NCBI GenBank assembly: GCA_025449845.1
Contig: JANWIP010000020.1
Coordinates: 1-64,000 of the forward strand
Length of the DNA stretch: 64,000 bases
Direction of reading: 5' to 3'
Source: Solirubrobacteraceae bacterium
GTDB taxonomy: Bacteria; Actinomycetota; Thermoleophilia; Solirubrobacterales; Solirubrobacteraceae
Part shown: in pieces, positions 45,149 through 53,710 of the stretch
Layout: each line of letters opens with the position of its first letter
Position numbering within the stretch: position 1 is the first letter of the stretch
Position numbers and translations under genes: made by a program
Notes under the pieces: model-generated
What the model was told of the DNA's origin: nothing
Seen by the model: only the letters and a program-made list of their open reading frames with translations
Database searches by the model: none

Positions 45149-45225
45149 TGCGCATATGGCCAACGATGATTGCGTATTTGGCGAAAGCTACATGCGCATA
45201 TGGTAAAAGTCTGCTGCGCATATGG
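45149..45225 (-). repeat. Four 11-bp repeats with exact 22-bp period upstream of AAA/DUF4143 copy 2
   Basis: TGCGCATATGG on the plus strand at 45149, 45193 and 45215, and TGCGTATTTGG at 45171; each is 22 bp from the next. In gene direction they read CCATATGCGCA or CCAAATACGCA. The intervals differ in sequence. The nearest copy is 18 bp before the start codon. Confidence 0.93.
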
Positions 45226-45293
45226 TAGCTCACGCAGGGGCAGACGGCGATCGGTGATTTGGCAGATCGGCAGATCGCGACCGCGCGCGACGC

Positions 45294-46073
45294 TTAGAGC
45301 GCTGTCTCCTGCCCCGGGTTCAGAATGCGCACCTCGACGTTCGGAGCCAGCTCGGCGACGTGCCGGGCGAACAGGCGCGGCGGATCGGTGAAGTCGGGCC
45401 GGGCGCGGCCGACGGGTCGCAGCGTGCCCCAGTGGATGGGGATTGCGATGCGCGGCTGCGTCAGACGGGCCGCGCGAGCGGCGTGAAGCGGGTCCATGTG
45501 GCCGGGGCCCAGCGTGGGCCCCCAGCCGGTCACGGGCAGCAGGGCCGCGTCAAGGGAAGGCGAGAGATGTGCCATCTCCGCGAAGAGCTCTGTGTCGCCG
45601 GCGAAATAGACGACCTGACTGCCACGTACGAGGTAGCCGAGAGCGGGGGCATGGGGGCCGCGCGGGAGGCGGCGGCCGTCGTGACGAGCCTGCACCGCCG
45701 TGATCGTGAGCGCGCCCACGCTCGCCTCCTCGCCGACGCGCAGCTCGCGCACGTCGGCGAAGCCCTGCCCGCGCAGCCAGGCTCCGGCGCCGGCGGGGAC
45801 GAGTAGCGGCGTATCGCTGCCCAGCAGCCGCAGCGACGGGAGGTCGAGGTGATCCTGGTGCAGGTGTGAGATCAGGACCGCGTCGGGCGCCGCGAACAGG
45901 CTCGGCTCAGGCAAGGCGACGGCGCGGCGCAGGTGCAGGATGCGTGAGCGCAGCAGCGGGTCGGTGAGCAGACGCACGCCGTCCAGCTCGACCAGGGCAC
46001 TCGCGTGGCCCAGGAAAACGATACGGTCCGCGCCGGTGCCTGCGCGACGGGCCTCACCCGCGCCATCGGCCAT
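45294..46073 (-). CDS. MBL-fold metallo-hydrolase
   Basis: 259 residues, UPF0173/NAPE-PLD-like. Metal ligands: LISHLHQDHLDLPS (HxHxDH), GGQ-less RHDGRRLPRGPH loop, VVYFAGDTELFAEM (Asp) and IAIPIHWGT (last His). Its members hydrolyse phosphodiester or lactone-like substrates; the substrate is unknown. It is divergent from the holin-phosphodiesterase gene with a 59-bp gap. Confidence 0.87.
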   Translation of the reverse strand: MADGAGEARRAGTGADRIVFLGHASALVELDGVRLLTDPLLRSRILHLRRAVALPEPSLFAAPDAVLISHLHQDHLDLPSLRLLGSDTPLLVPAGAGAWLRGQGFADVRELRVGEEASVGALTITAVQARHDGRRLPRGPHAPALGYLVRGSQVVYFAGDTELFAEMAHLSPSLDAALLPVTGWGPTLGPGHMDPLHAARAARLTQPRIAIPIHWGTLRPVGRARPDFTDPPRLFARHVAELAPNVEVRILNPGQETAL

Positions 46074-46132
46074 GGACGAGAAGGTAGCAACGAGATGCTG
46101 TCAGTGAGCGATCAGGCAAAGGGCGGGAACGC

Positions 46133-48160
46133 ATGAAGGCCGGCAGAGCTGCCATCGGTTTCGCAGTGCGCACGGCCGTCATGCTGGGCGTTGAGGCGCT
46201 GGTGCTGGTCGTGATGGGCTCACTGCTCTCCGGCACGGAAGCGCTGTCGTTTGAAGCGGCGCTGCTGGTGGCGGTGGCGATGGCGCTGATCAACGCGATC
46301 CTCTGGCCGATCGTCATGCGCATCGCGCTGCCGCTGACCATTCTCAGCTTCGGGCTCGCCTCGCTGGCGCTTAGCGCGGGCGCCGTCTCGCTGGCTTTCT
46401 GGCTGGTCGACGGCCACACGCCGTCCTTCGGTGCATCTGTCGCGATCGCCTTCGCTCTGGCGCTCGTCTCGATGCTCGTCGCCCCGCTGCTCGACGTCGA
46501 AGGCGACGCGCGCAATCTTCGCGTGGTCAGGCGCCGCGCGCGCGGCTCGCGCGGGCGCAACAGCAGCGAGGTCCCCGGGGTGATCATGTTCGAGATCGAC
46601 GGGCTCGGCGAGACCGTCATGCGCGAGGCGCTGCGCGACGGGCACGTGCCTACGATCGCGCGCTGGCTCTCCGACGGCTCGCACCGCATGTTTGGTTGGG
46701 AGTGCGACCTCAGCTGCCAGACCGGCGCCAGTCAGGCGGGGCTGCTGCTCGGCAGCAACTGGGACATGCCCGCCTTCCGCTGGTATGAGAAGGAGACGGG
46801 GCGCACGATGGTCTCCAACCATCCTTCTGACGCTGCCGAGATCGAGCGCCGGCACTCCACCGGTCAGGGGCTGCTGGCCAACGGGGGCGCCAGCCGGGGG
46901 AACATGTTCTCCGGCGACGCCCCGCGCTGCACCGCCACGATGAGCGTCATCCGCGACCGCAGCCGCTCCAAGGCGAGCGACATGTTCGCCTACTTCTCCG
47001 ACCCTCATGGCTTCATCCGCACCGTGCTGCTCTCGCTCGCCGACATCGCGTACGAGCGCCGCGCTGCCTCCCGCCAGCGCCGCAGCGGCGCACCTCATGT
47101 CGAGCGCGGTGGCTTCTATCCGCTGATCCGCGCCGCCATCGCCGTCGTTATGCGCGACGTCAACACCGCCATGCTGATGGCCGACATCGTCGAGGGCGTG
47201 CCCGTGAGCTACGCCACCTTCGTCGGCTACGACGAGGTGGCACACCACTCGGGCATTCGCGAGCCCGACGCTCTCGCTGTGCTGCGCCGCCACGACCGCG
47301 AGCTGGAGCGCCTGGAGCGCGCGACGGCGCAGGCCCCCCGGCCCTATCACCTCGTCGTGCTCTCCGATCACGGCCAGACGCGCGGCGCGCCCTTCCGCCT
47401 GCGCTACGGCCACACGCTTGAGGATGTCGTACGCGGCGCGCTCGCACAGGGTGATGTGCGCGCGCCGGCTGCGATCGACGAGGCCTGGGGCGACATGGGC
47501 GCTGTGCTGGCCGACGCCCGCGGCGAGCCCAGCGTCGGCGGTCGCATGGTGGCGCGCGCCACGCGCGAGCGCATGGTCGACGGCACCGTCGCGCTCGGGC
47601 CCAACCGCGAGGCGCTCGCCGAGCGCGATGCCCCCGCCGACGCCGGCGAGGACGAGGCCGTAGTGCTCGTCTCCGGCAACCTCGGGCTGATCTACCTGCC
47701 GCTCAGCAAGGAGCGCCTGACGCTGGAGCGGATCGACGCCCGCCACCCGCGCCTGCTGCAGGAGCTCAGCGCCCACCCCGGCGTCGGCTTCGTGATGGTG
47801 CGCTCCGAGCAGCACGGAGCTGTGGTGATCGGCGGCCGCGGGCGGCTGCACCTCGCGGACGATGCCGTCGAGGGTGAGGACCCGCTCGCTCATTTCGACG
47901 CCACCGCCGCCGACCACCTGCGCCGCCACGATGAATTCCCGCACTGCCCCGACATCCTCGTCAACAGCATGTACGACCCCAGCGCCGAAGAGGTTGCGCC
48001 GTTCGAGGACTTCATGGGCTCCCACGGCGGCCTCGGCGGCCCTCAGACCCGGCCTTTTGCCGTCGTGCCGGCTGAGTGGAGCGAGCCCGCCGGGCCGATC
48101 GTCGGCGTGCAGGCGATGCACGCCGCACTGCGCGATTGGATCGCAGAACCACAGGGGTAA
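46133..48160 (+). CDS. Membrane phosphodiesterase: 4-TM holin-like domain + alkaline-phosphatase-type domain
   Basis: 675 residues. Residues of about 8-120 form four membrane helices of the Phage_holin_4_2 (PF04020-like) type (ALLVAVAMALINAILWPIVM). A basic linker leads to a nucleotide pyrophosphatase/phosphodiesterase-like domain: MFEIDGLGETVMREAL (first Asp), LSCQTGASQAGLLLGSNWDM (nucleophile Thr/Ser), VGYDEVAHHSGIREPD (Asp, His), VVLSDHGQTRGAPF (Asp-His) and FMGSHGGLGGPQTRPF (last His). The enzyme would sit at the inner face or outside of the membrane and cleave phosphodiesters of lipids, glycans or nucleotides. Confidence 0.87.
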   Translation: MKAGRAAIGFAVRTAVMLGVEALVLVVMGSLLSGTEALSFEAALLVAVAMALINAILWPIVMRIALPLTILSFGLASLALSAGAVSLAFWLVDGHTPSFGASVAIAFALALVSMLVAPLLDVEGDARNLRVVRRRARGSRGRNSSEVPGVIMFEIDGLGETVMREALRDGHVPTIARWLSDGSHRMFGWECDLSCQTGASQAGLLLGSNWDMPAFRWYEKETGRTMVSNHPSDAAEIERRHSTGQGLLANGGASRGNMFSGDAPRCTATMSVIRDRSRSKASDMFAYFSDPHGFIRTVLLSLADIAYERRAASRQRRSGAPHVERGGFYPLIRAAIAVVMRDVNTAMLMADIVEGVPVSYATFVGYDEVAHHSGIREPDALAVLRRHDRELERLERATAQAPRPYHLVVLSDHGQTRGAPFRLRYGHTLEDVVRGALAQGDVRAPAAIDEAWGDMGAVLADARGEPSVGGRMVARATRERMVDGTVALGPNREALAERDAPADAGEDEAVVLVSGNLGLIYLPLSKERLTLERIDARHPRLLQELSAHPGVGFVMVRSEQHGAVVIGGRGRLHLADDAVEGEDPLAHFDATAADHLRRHDEFPHCPDILVNSMYDPSAEEVAPFEDFMGSHGGLGGPQTRPFAVVPAEWSEPAGPIVGVQAMHAALRDWIAEPQG

Positions 48161-48247
48161 GAGGAGCAGCAGGCAGCTCCGCGTCCTGCGTTATTGGAGG
48201 CCTATGCGACCAACACGGCGTAGCGAAGCGGAGCCTCTCAAAAAAAG

Positions 48248-48493
48248 TCAAGTGACCGCTTCGACCTCAGGGTCCGTCTCGGCCGCCTTCACGTTCCCCT
48301 CCTCCTGCACACCGGCGCGCAGCCCGATGAAGCCCGCCACCGCCGCCGCGGCCATGATCGCGGCCATCACATACAGCACCGAGCGCGTCGCGTAGGCGAT
48401 GAACGTCATCGCCACGGCGAAGATCATCGCCGCGAGGATCAGGTTCCGTGAGCCTCCGCCGGCGCCAGTGCCAGTGCCGTTGCCGACCGCCAC
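48248..48493 (-). CDS. Small two-helix membrane protein
   Basis: 81 residues: Gly/Thr-rich start, two hydrophobic helices (NLILAAMIFAVAMTFIAYAT; VLYVMAAIMAAAAVAGFIGL) and an acidic end. No family is recognised. The GTG at 48493 lies 9 bp after the GH27 stop, so it could be co-transcribed with that gene. Confidence 0.6.
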   Translation of the reverse strand: MAVGNGTGTGAGGGSRNLILAAMIFAVAMTFIAYATRSVLYVMAAIMAAAAVAGFIGLRAGVQEEGNVKAAETDPEVEAVT

Positions 48494-48502
48494 GGCACAC
48501 GC

Positions 48503-51421
48503 CTACCTCGCAAAGACGCGCAGCAGAACCGTCGAGTTGCCCGGCACGTTCGCCGCGATGCTGCCGGGTGAGCGCAGACTTGAAAGCGCGCCGCTCCAGA
48601 CGTTGCGCAGCGCATAACTGCTCGCCGACGGCATTCCCGCCGCCTGCGCGCTGGTGGCGATCCGCAGCGCATGGGAGCCGCGATTGAGCAGTGCGATCGC
48701 GCGCGAGCCATCGCTCAGCGGCTTGACCCACACCTGCGCTTCGCCGCCCGAGGCAAGCAGCCGCGCCTGCAGGCCCGCGGGGTCCTGATCGATCGCGATC
48801 GCTTCGCGATTGGCGACCGTCGCCGCGCTTTCGGGCGTGAGCGTGATCAGGTCCGCGCTCACCATCAGGGGCGCCGCCAGCATCGCCCACATGCTGAACT
48901 GGCTGCGGAACTGAGCGGCGGTCATGCCCTGGTCCGGCCCCAGATAGTCCGGGTCGTTCCAGTGGCCCGGTCCCGCTGCCTGCGGCTGCGCCGCGTCCGC
49001 GTCGAGGTTGCTCAGCACATTGGCGAAACGCACTTCCCCCGGTATGCCCAGGTCGGTATTTGTGCGCCAGCTGTTGCCGCTGCTCGGACCGAAGGTGTAT
49101 GAGGCGAAGGCCGAGTTTTCCGGGGCCGGGTTTTCCGGGGCGAACTGGCCCGGCTGCAGGAAGTTGCAGATCGACAGCAGCAGCGGGCGGCGGCTCGCGT
49201 TGTGGACGATCGCTTCGTGGAAAGCCGCGTAGGCGGCTGCAGGCTGCAGGCCCTGGCGCACGCCGCCGCAGAAGTCGACCTTGACCGCGTCAATGCCCCA
49301 GGCCGCGAAGGTGTTCACGTCCTGCTGGTAGTGGCCATAGCTGCCCTGGCTTGGGCCGCCGCAGCCGACGCTGCCCGCGTCCGTGTAGAGGCCTACCTTC
49401 AGCCCGGCCGCATGCAGTGTGCTCACCAGCCACGCCATTCCGTGCGGCCACTGCGCCGGGTTCACGGCGATCGCGCCGGTCGCATTGCGCACGCCCTGCC
49501 ACCAGCCGACATCCAGCCACACATAGCGGTAGCCCTCGCGCGCCAGCCCGCGTGTGAGCAGCAGGCTGGCCTGCTCCAGCACCCCCCCCTCGTCGAAGTG
49601 CCCGCCGAAGGTGAAGTACGTATCCCAGCCCATGTAGGGGGTCGGGGCCAGCACGCTGGCCGGAGTTGCGCCGCCGGCCTGGGATGCCAGCTCTCGGTGA
49701 CCGGAGCGGCGTGCCTGCGTGGATCGGCGTGCCTGCCGGGAGCGGCGTGCCTGCCGGGAGCGGCCTGCCTGCCGGGAGCGGCCTGCCTGCGCCTTCTTGC
49801 CCGCGGCCGCCTTCGCTGAGCCCGTGAACGTGACCGTCGCGCTCTTCAGCGAGGCGCTGATGGCGCCCACCACCGTGCCGCTGACCGAGAGCCTCACCGC
49901 CAGCCGCCGCACGTGTGCCAACAGCCGCCTACCCGTTGTGCTTAGGGCAACCGTCGCGCTCGAGCGCTGGCCTGGTCTCAGCCGCACCGTACTCGCGCCG
50001 ACCGTCACCGTCACACGCCTGCTCAGCACGCTGAGACGCAGCTTTATCGTGCATCGGCCTACTGCCTGCGGCGAGCACGTCAGCGGCACCTTGACCGCGA
50101 ACCGGCCGGCATGCGGAGCGCCGACGAACGTCTCGGAGATGCTGCCGAGCCCGCCCGCTGGCACCGTCACGAACGCGCTGCTGGCGCTCAGGCTGCCCGC
50201 TGCGGTGGTGGCCGTCACCCGGCACTGCAGGTGATGGGAGACATCGTTGTTGCCAACGACGTAGACGGGGCTGCCGCCCCCGGCGATTGCCCTCGTGTCG
50301 CGCAGCCATGCGTAGCTGAGTGCCACCCCGCTGGTGCCTGTCACACCGCTGGTGCTTATGCCCGGTCGGCACGTCAGGGGCTGCCCAAGCGCGGGCGTGC
50401 CGGCGATCGACGGGTGCGGCTGCACCAGGCCGACTTCGCTTGGGGGGCTTGGCACGGCCGGTGCCGGAAGCTCGGCCGTGAAGACGCGACCGCTCGCATC
50501 GACTGCCGCGCACAGCCCTGGCCCTTCCGTTACACACGAGACGCCCGTCAGTGCCCTGGCGGGCTGGATGTCGATGCCGCTTGGGACCCAGGCAGGCAGC
50601 AGCGCTGTGGGATTGTCGCTGGCATAGGCGTAGCCGGTGCTGTCGACGGTCACGCACAGCCCGGTAGTGGCGCACGAGATCGCAGTGGGAGTGCCGAAGA
50701 GATCGAAGGCAGTAGAGCTCCAGGTCGCGCCTGAGCCCGGGAGGCCGCCCGTACCAAGCGCGGCGGCGACATTGGAGCTGGCAAACGCGTTGCCCGTGTT
50801 GTCGACCGCCACGCATGAGGCGGGGGCGAAGCAGGAGATCGCCACCAGGCCGAGGCTCGGATCGAGCAGACGCGTATGCCAGGAGGACGCGCCGGCAGAC
50901 GGTTCGGTGCTTACGGCCACGCGCCCTTCGCTGGCGACCGCCGCACAAAGCGTCGGCGAGGCGCAGGAGACAGAGCTGAGCCCCGCGACGCCTTCAGACG
51001 CAAACGGCGCGGACCACGAAGACGGCTGCGCGATCGCGGGGTGGGTGCTGCGCACCGCGTGTCCTTCGCTGTCCGTGGCAACACACAGCGACGTCGAGGT
51101 GCAGCTGATCGACGTCAGCCCGGCGGCGCCGTCGATCATGAACGGTGCCGACCACGAGCCCCGTCCGCCAGCGGCCGGCTGCGTGCTGACCACCGCGCCT
51201 CCCGCACCGTCGACCGCAACGCACAGTCCCAGCGATGGGCACGAGATCGCGCTCAGCGTCCGGCCCTGGTCGATTTCCACGGCGCCGCTCCAGCTGGGGG
51301 AGACTGCCGCGTCAGCTGGGACGGCGATCGCGCCGGCAACCGCGCAGGCCAACCCGCAGACGGCGCACAGCAGCGCGAGCGCTGAGAATCGGTTTGTCGC
51401 GCGCCAGTTGAGGATGACCAT
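48503..51421 (-). CDS. Secreted GH27 alpha-galactosidase with N-terminal six-repeat propeller-like region
   Basis: 972 residues. A signal sequence (ALALLCAVCGLACAVAGAIA) is followed by six repeats of the form S-x-S-C-x-x-x-x-L-C-x-A-V-D-x-x-G (AISCPSLGLCVAVD, SISCTSTSLCVATD and others), then an Ig-like module, a basic linker of five RSRQAR-type hexapeptides, and the GH27 domain. The barrel begins PYMGWDTYFTFGG; nucleophile Asp is in GIDAVKVDFCGG and acid/base Asp in GHWNDPDYLGPD. The C-terminal beta domain follows. It removes alpha-galactosyl (or related) residues from plant or microbial glycans outside the cell. Confidence 0.9.
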   Translation of the reverse strand: MVILNWRATNRFSALALLCAVCGLACAVAGAIAVPADAAVSPSWSGAVEIDQGRTLSAISCPSLGLCVAVDGAGGAVVSTQPAAGGRGSWSAPFMIDGAAGLTSISCTSTSLCVATDSEGHAVRSTHPAIAQPSSWSAPFASEGVAGLSSVSCASPTLCAAVASEGRVAVSTEPSAGASSWHTRLLDPSLGLVAISCFAPASCVAVDNTGNAFASSNVAAALGTGGLPGSGATWSSTAFDLFGTPTAISCATTGLCVTVDSTGYAYASDNPTALLPAWVPSGIDIQPARALTGVSCVTEGPGLCAAVDASGRVFTAELPAPAVPSPPSEVGLVQPHPSIAGTPALGQPLTCRPGISTSGVTGTSGVALSYAWLRDTRAIAGGGSPVYVVGNNDVSHHLQCRVTATTAAGSLSASSAFVTVPAGGLGSISETFVGAPHAGRFAVKVPLTCSPQAVGRCTIKLRLSVLSRRVTVTVGASTVRLRPGQRSSATVALSTTGRRLLAHVRRLAVRLSVSGTVVGAISASLKSATVTFTGSAKAAAGKKAQAGRSRQAGRSRQARRSRQARRSTQARRSGHRELASQAGGATPASVLAPTPYMGWDTYFTFGGHFDEGGVLEQASLLLTRGLAREGYRYVWLDVGWWQGVRNATGAIAVNPAQWPHGMAWLVSTLHAAGLKVGLYTDAGSVGCGGPSQGSYGHYQQDVNTFAAWGIDAVKVDFCGGVRQGLQPAAAYAAFHEAIVHNASRRPLLLSICNFLQPGQFAPENPAPENSAFASYTFGPSSGNSWRTNTDLGIPGEVRFANVLSNLDADAAQPQAAGPGHWNDPDYLGPDQGMTAAQFRSQFSMWAMLAAPLMVSADLITLTPESAATVANREAIAIDQDPAGLQARLLASGGEAQVWVKPLSDGSRAIALLNRGSHALRIATSAQAAGMPSASSYALRNVWSGALSSLRSPGSIAANVPGNSTVLLRVFAR
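49702..49791. repeat. Five 18-bp in-frame tandem repeats
   Basis: Units of the GGGAGCGGCGTGCCTGCC type encode the basic hexapeptide linker of the GH27 protein on the minus strand. Copies differ by 1-4 bases and length would change in frame. Confidence 0.85.
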
Positions 51422-51526
51422 GGTTTAGCGCACGCCGCCGGTCAAGGCGCCAGCCGCACCGGTTTAGCGATGACAGCAGAGGGCATCTATGCATCAAAGA
51501 GCCGTGCGACCTTGAAGGAGCAATGT

Positions 51527-51802
51527 ATGGCGATGACCGATATCGAAGAGGCCAAAGACCAAGCGCAGGAGCGGATCGAAGAGGCCAAAGGCCACGCGCA
51601 AGGGCGGATATCCGATCTGAAGGATGCCGCCCAGGAGAAGAAGGACGAGTTTGTCTCCAAGGCGAAGGAGGCAACACCTGACTCGGCCCAGGCAGGTGTG
51701 CAGCAGGTGGCGAGCACCGCCAAGCGTAAGCCCGTGCCGTTCGCGGCAGCCGGGATCATCGCGGCGGCCCTGCTAATCGGCTGGTTGGTCGGCAGACGCT
51801 AA
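51527..51802 (+). CDS. Small membrane-anchored coiled-coil protein (YtxH/DUF883-like)
   Basis: 91 residues: an amphipathic Glu/Lys/Ala-rich helix with 11-residue periodicity (DIEEAKDQAQERIEEAKGHA; EKKDEFVSKAKEATPDSAQ) and one C-terminal membrane helix (VPFAAAGIIAAALLIGWLVG) ending RR. This is the plan of ElaB/YqjD and YtxH-like stress proteins. The start is the ATG at 51527 with AAGGAG 6 nt upstream. The 3' end overlaps the convergent permease gene by 30 bp. Confidence 0.75.
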   Translation: MAMTDIEEAKDQAQERIEEAKGHAQGRISDLKDAAQEKKDEFVSKAKEATPDSAQAGVQQVASTAKRKPVPFAAAGIIAAALLIGWLVGRR

Positions 51803-53035
51803 GGGCCACTTCCCCCAAGTGTTCGGCGGGGTTGTCTCGAAAGCGTGGAGGCAATGCTCTGAGCAGAAGTAGAACGTCTCGTCGGCGAAGTCCATGCGGA
51901 GCGCCTTGGCCTTATCTACCTTCATGCCACACACCGGGTCGGTGACGCCACGTCGCATCGTCAGAGCAAAGAACGCCGCGAAGACAGCTACGCCGAGGAT
52001 GTTAGTGAACAGCTTGTAGTCGATCTTGACCTGGCTAAAGATGTCCGCTCGGGTCGGCCTGGCCTGGGGGATGAGCCCAGCGACGCTGAACAGGCCATCT
52101 ACGATCAGGGCCGCTGCCACCATCGTCACGAACATCAGCGCGACGATCCGCTTCGTGTAGGTGTCGCCGTAATACTTGCGGTAGATCAAGACGATCGGCA
52201 CCACGATCAGGTCGGCGAAGATAAAAGCGATCACCCCGGCGAAGCTGATCCCGCCTGACCACAACACCGCAGCGAGCGGCACGTTGCCGACCGAGCAGAC
52301 GAACGACAGGACGGCGATGATCGGGCCGATGATCGCGTTCTCGATCAGCTTCAGCCCAGCCGGGGCTTCCGTAATGAACAGAGCGTTGAAGAAGCTGTTG
52401 GGGAGCTGGCCGATGAATCCGGCGAGCAGGAAGCCGATCAGGATCTCCTTCCACACCATCGACCAGTCGTTACGGAAGTTGTGCGCCACATCCGACCAGG
52501 CGCTCGCGCTCGTCAGACGCTGGCGGATCGTCATGTGCTCGCCCGCGCTGTGGTGCTGATGGCCGCTGTCGGCCTCCTGGGCGTGCTCGCGGGCCTGCTC
52601 CTCCAAACGCTTTGACACGAACAGGCGCAGCAGGACGGTCATGATCGCTATGAGCACGAGGCCGCCGATGAACTCCGCGAGCGTGAACTGCCAGCCGATC
52701 AGAACCCACATCACGATCCCGAGCTCGACCACGAGGTTCGTCGAGCTGAACTGGAACGCGAGAGCGGAAGCCGCCGATGCGCCCTTCTGAAACAGGCTCT
52801 TGGCAATCGCGATCGCCGCATAGCTGCACGACGAGGAAGCAGCACCAAGAGCCGTCGCCACCGCGACCGGGCGAAAGCCCGAACCTCCGAGCGCGTTCTG
52901 GATGCGCTCGCGCGGCACCCATGCCTGGACGATCGCCGAGATGGCGAAGCCGAGCACCAGCGCCCACCACACCTCCCAAGCCATCAGAAACGCATCCTTG
53001 AAGCCGTCACCGATCGTCGTCAGTACACCCGTCAC
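51773..53035 (-). CDS. Permease (DUF318/ArsP-like) with C-terminal YHS domain
   Basis: 420 residues with about eight to ten membrane helices; the family signature ALGAASSSCSYAAIAIAKSL and FVCSVGNVPLAAVLWSGGIS occurs in both halves. A His-rich loop (GHQHHSAGEHM) divides them. The last 50 residues are a YHS/TRASH-type metal-binding domain (VTDPVCGMKVDKAKALRMDF; TFYFCSEHCLHAFET). Relatives export organoarsenicals or metals. It is divergent from a CsoR-type repressor with a GC-tract palindrome between them, so metal control is likely; Cu is a good guess. Confidence 0.87.
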   Translation of the reverse strand: MTGVLTTIGDGFKDAFLMAWEVWWALVLGFAISAIVQAWVPRERIQNALGGSGFRPVAVATALGAASSSCSYAAIAIAKSLFQKGASAASALAFQFSSTNLVVELGIVMWVLIGWQFTLAEFIGGLVLIAIMTVLLRLFVSKRLEEQAREHAQEADSGHQHHSAGEHMTIRQRLTSASAWSDVAHNFRNDWSMVWKEILIGFLLAGFIGQLPNSFFNALFITEAPAGLKLIENAIIGPIIAVLSFVCSVGNVPLAAVLWSGGISFAGVIAFIFADLIVVPIVLIYRKYYGDTYTKRIVALMFVTMVAAALIVDGLFSVAGLIPQARPTRADIFSQVKIDYKLFTNILGVAVFAAFFALTMRRGVTDPVCGMKVDKAKALRMDFADETFYFCSEHCLHAFETTPPNTWGKWPLASADQPAD

Positions 53036-53071
53036 GGGATTGCCTTCGAGGTCATGGACACGAAGCTAGCA

Positions 53072-53087
53072 TACCCCCCCGGGGTGT
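53072..53087. promoter_or_regulatory. Putative CsoR-type operator
   Basis: TACCCCCCCGGGGTGT lies in the 69-bp divergent region between the permease and csoR-like genes. The AT-flanked C/G tract is typical for CsoR/RcnR/FrmR boxes. Confidence 0.65.
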
Positions 53088-53104
53088 CTTGCTAGAGTGC
53101 CCGT

Positions 53105-53404
53105 ATGAGCGCAAAGACCACGCCGCCGACGCGCGGCTACACAGCCACCAAGGACCAGCTCCAGACGCGGTTGCGGCGCATCGAGGGCCAGGTGCGAGGC
53201 ATCGAGCGCATGGTCGAGCAGGACCGCTACTGCATCGACGTCCTCACTCAGATCGCGGCGATCCAGGCCGCGCTGGATAAGGTCGCGCTCGGGCTGCTCG
53301 ACGGGCACGCCCATACGTGCGTGATCGGAGCTGAACCGGGCGAGAAGGATGCGCGAACCGCCGAGATGATGGCCGCCATCGGGCGGCTCATGCGCCACGG
53401 ATAA
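53105..53404 (+). CDS. CsoR/FrmR-family metal-sensing repressor
   Basis: 99 residues, all-helical DUF156 family: LQTRLRRIEGQVRGIERMVE, RYCIDVLTQIAAIQAALDKV, LDGHAHTCVIGA. The Cys / His-x-x-x-Cys ligand set fits Cu(I) sensing as in CsoR. The ATG at 53105 follows the C/G operator. It probably represses itself and the divergent permease. Confidence 0.88.
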   Translation: MSAKTTPPTRGYTATKDQLQTRLRRIEGQVRGIERMVEQDRYCIDVLTQIAAIQAALDKVALGLLDGHAHTCVIGAEPGEKDARTAEMMAAIGRLMRHG

Positions 53405-53455
53405 CGGTCTATCCAGGTTGGGTGCTCTCGCGTGGTCGCGGGCCGAACGTGAGGA

Positions 53456-53710
53456 TCAACCCCCAAATGACGATGTTGCTCTATGGGCCGCCGCGGGCGC
53501 CTGCCCGCCGCTCGCGGGTAGGGCGTGGAAACGGAAGTCGCAGCAGTCAGCGCCCGCGACGAGGGTGCTGGATCGCTGTAGGCGGGCTCCCCACATCTCC
53601 GCGAGGGCATAGTCCAGGTTGCACCACGAGCCCGCGCAGAGATCGGCGGCGGCGTGCTTGCCCAGGTAATCAGCGACCGGGCAGCGCACCATGTTCAGTG
53701 AGCGCCCCAT
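53456..53710 (-). pseudogene. C-terminal fragment of an L-2-amino-thiazoline-4-carboxylate hydrolase-like protein
   Basis: About 84 residues: VRCPVADYLGKHAAADLCAG, WCNLDYALAEMWGARLQRSS, LVAGADCCDFRFHALP. This matches the conserved C-terminal third of ATC hydrolases (about 230 aa), including the cysteines. The N-terminal two thirds are missing, and the upstream DNA codes for the M56 peptidase end in another frame. It is a remnant, probably cut by a rearrangement. Confidence 0.6.

Noticed and set aside
45149-45225. Possible CRISPR array (11-bp repeats with variable 11-bp intervals)
   Set aside because: Repeat and spacer lengths are far below CRISPR values, there are no cas genes, and the position before a start codon fits an operator.
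46220-48121. A 633-codon open frame antisense to the holin-phosphodiesterase
   Set aside because: Shadow of a well-supported gene; composition is His/Val/Gly/Ala/Arg-rich with no motif.
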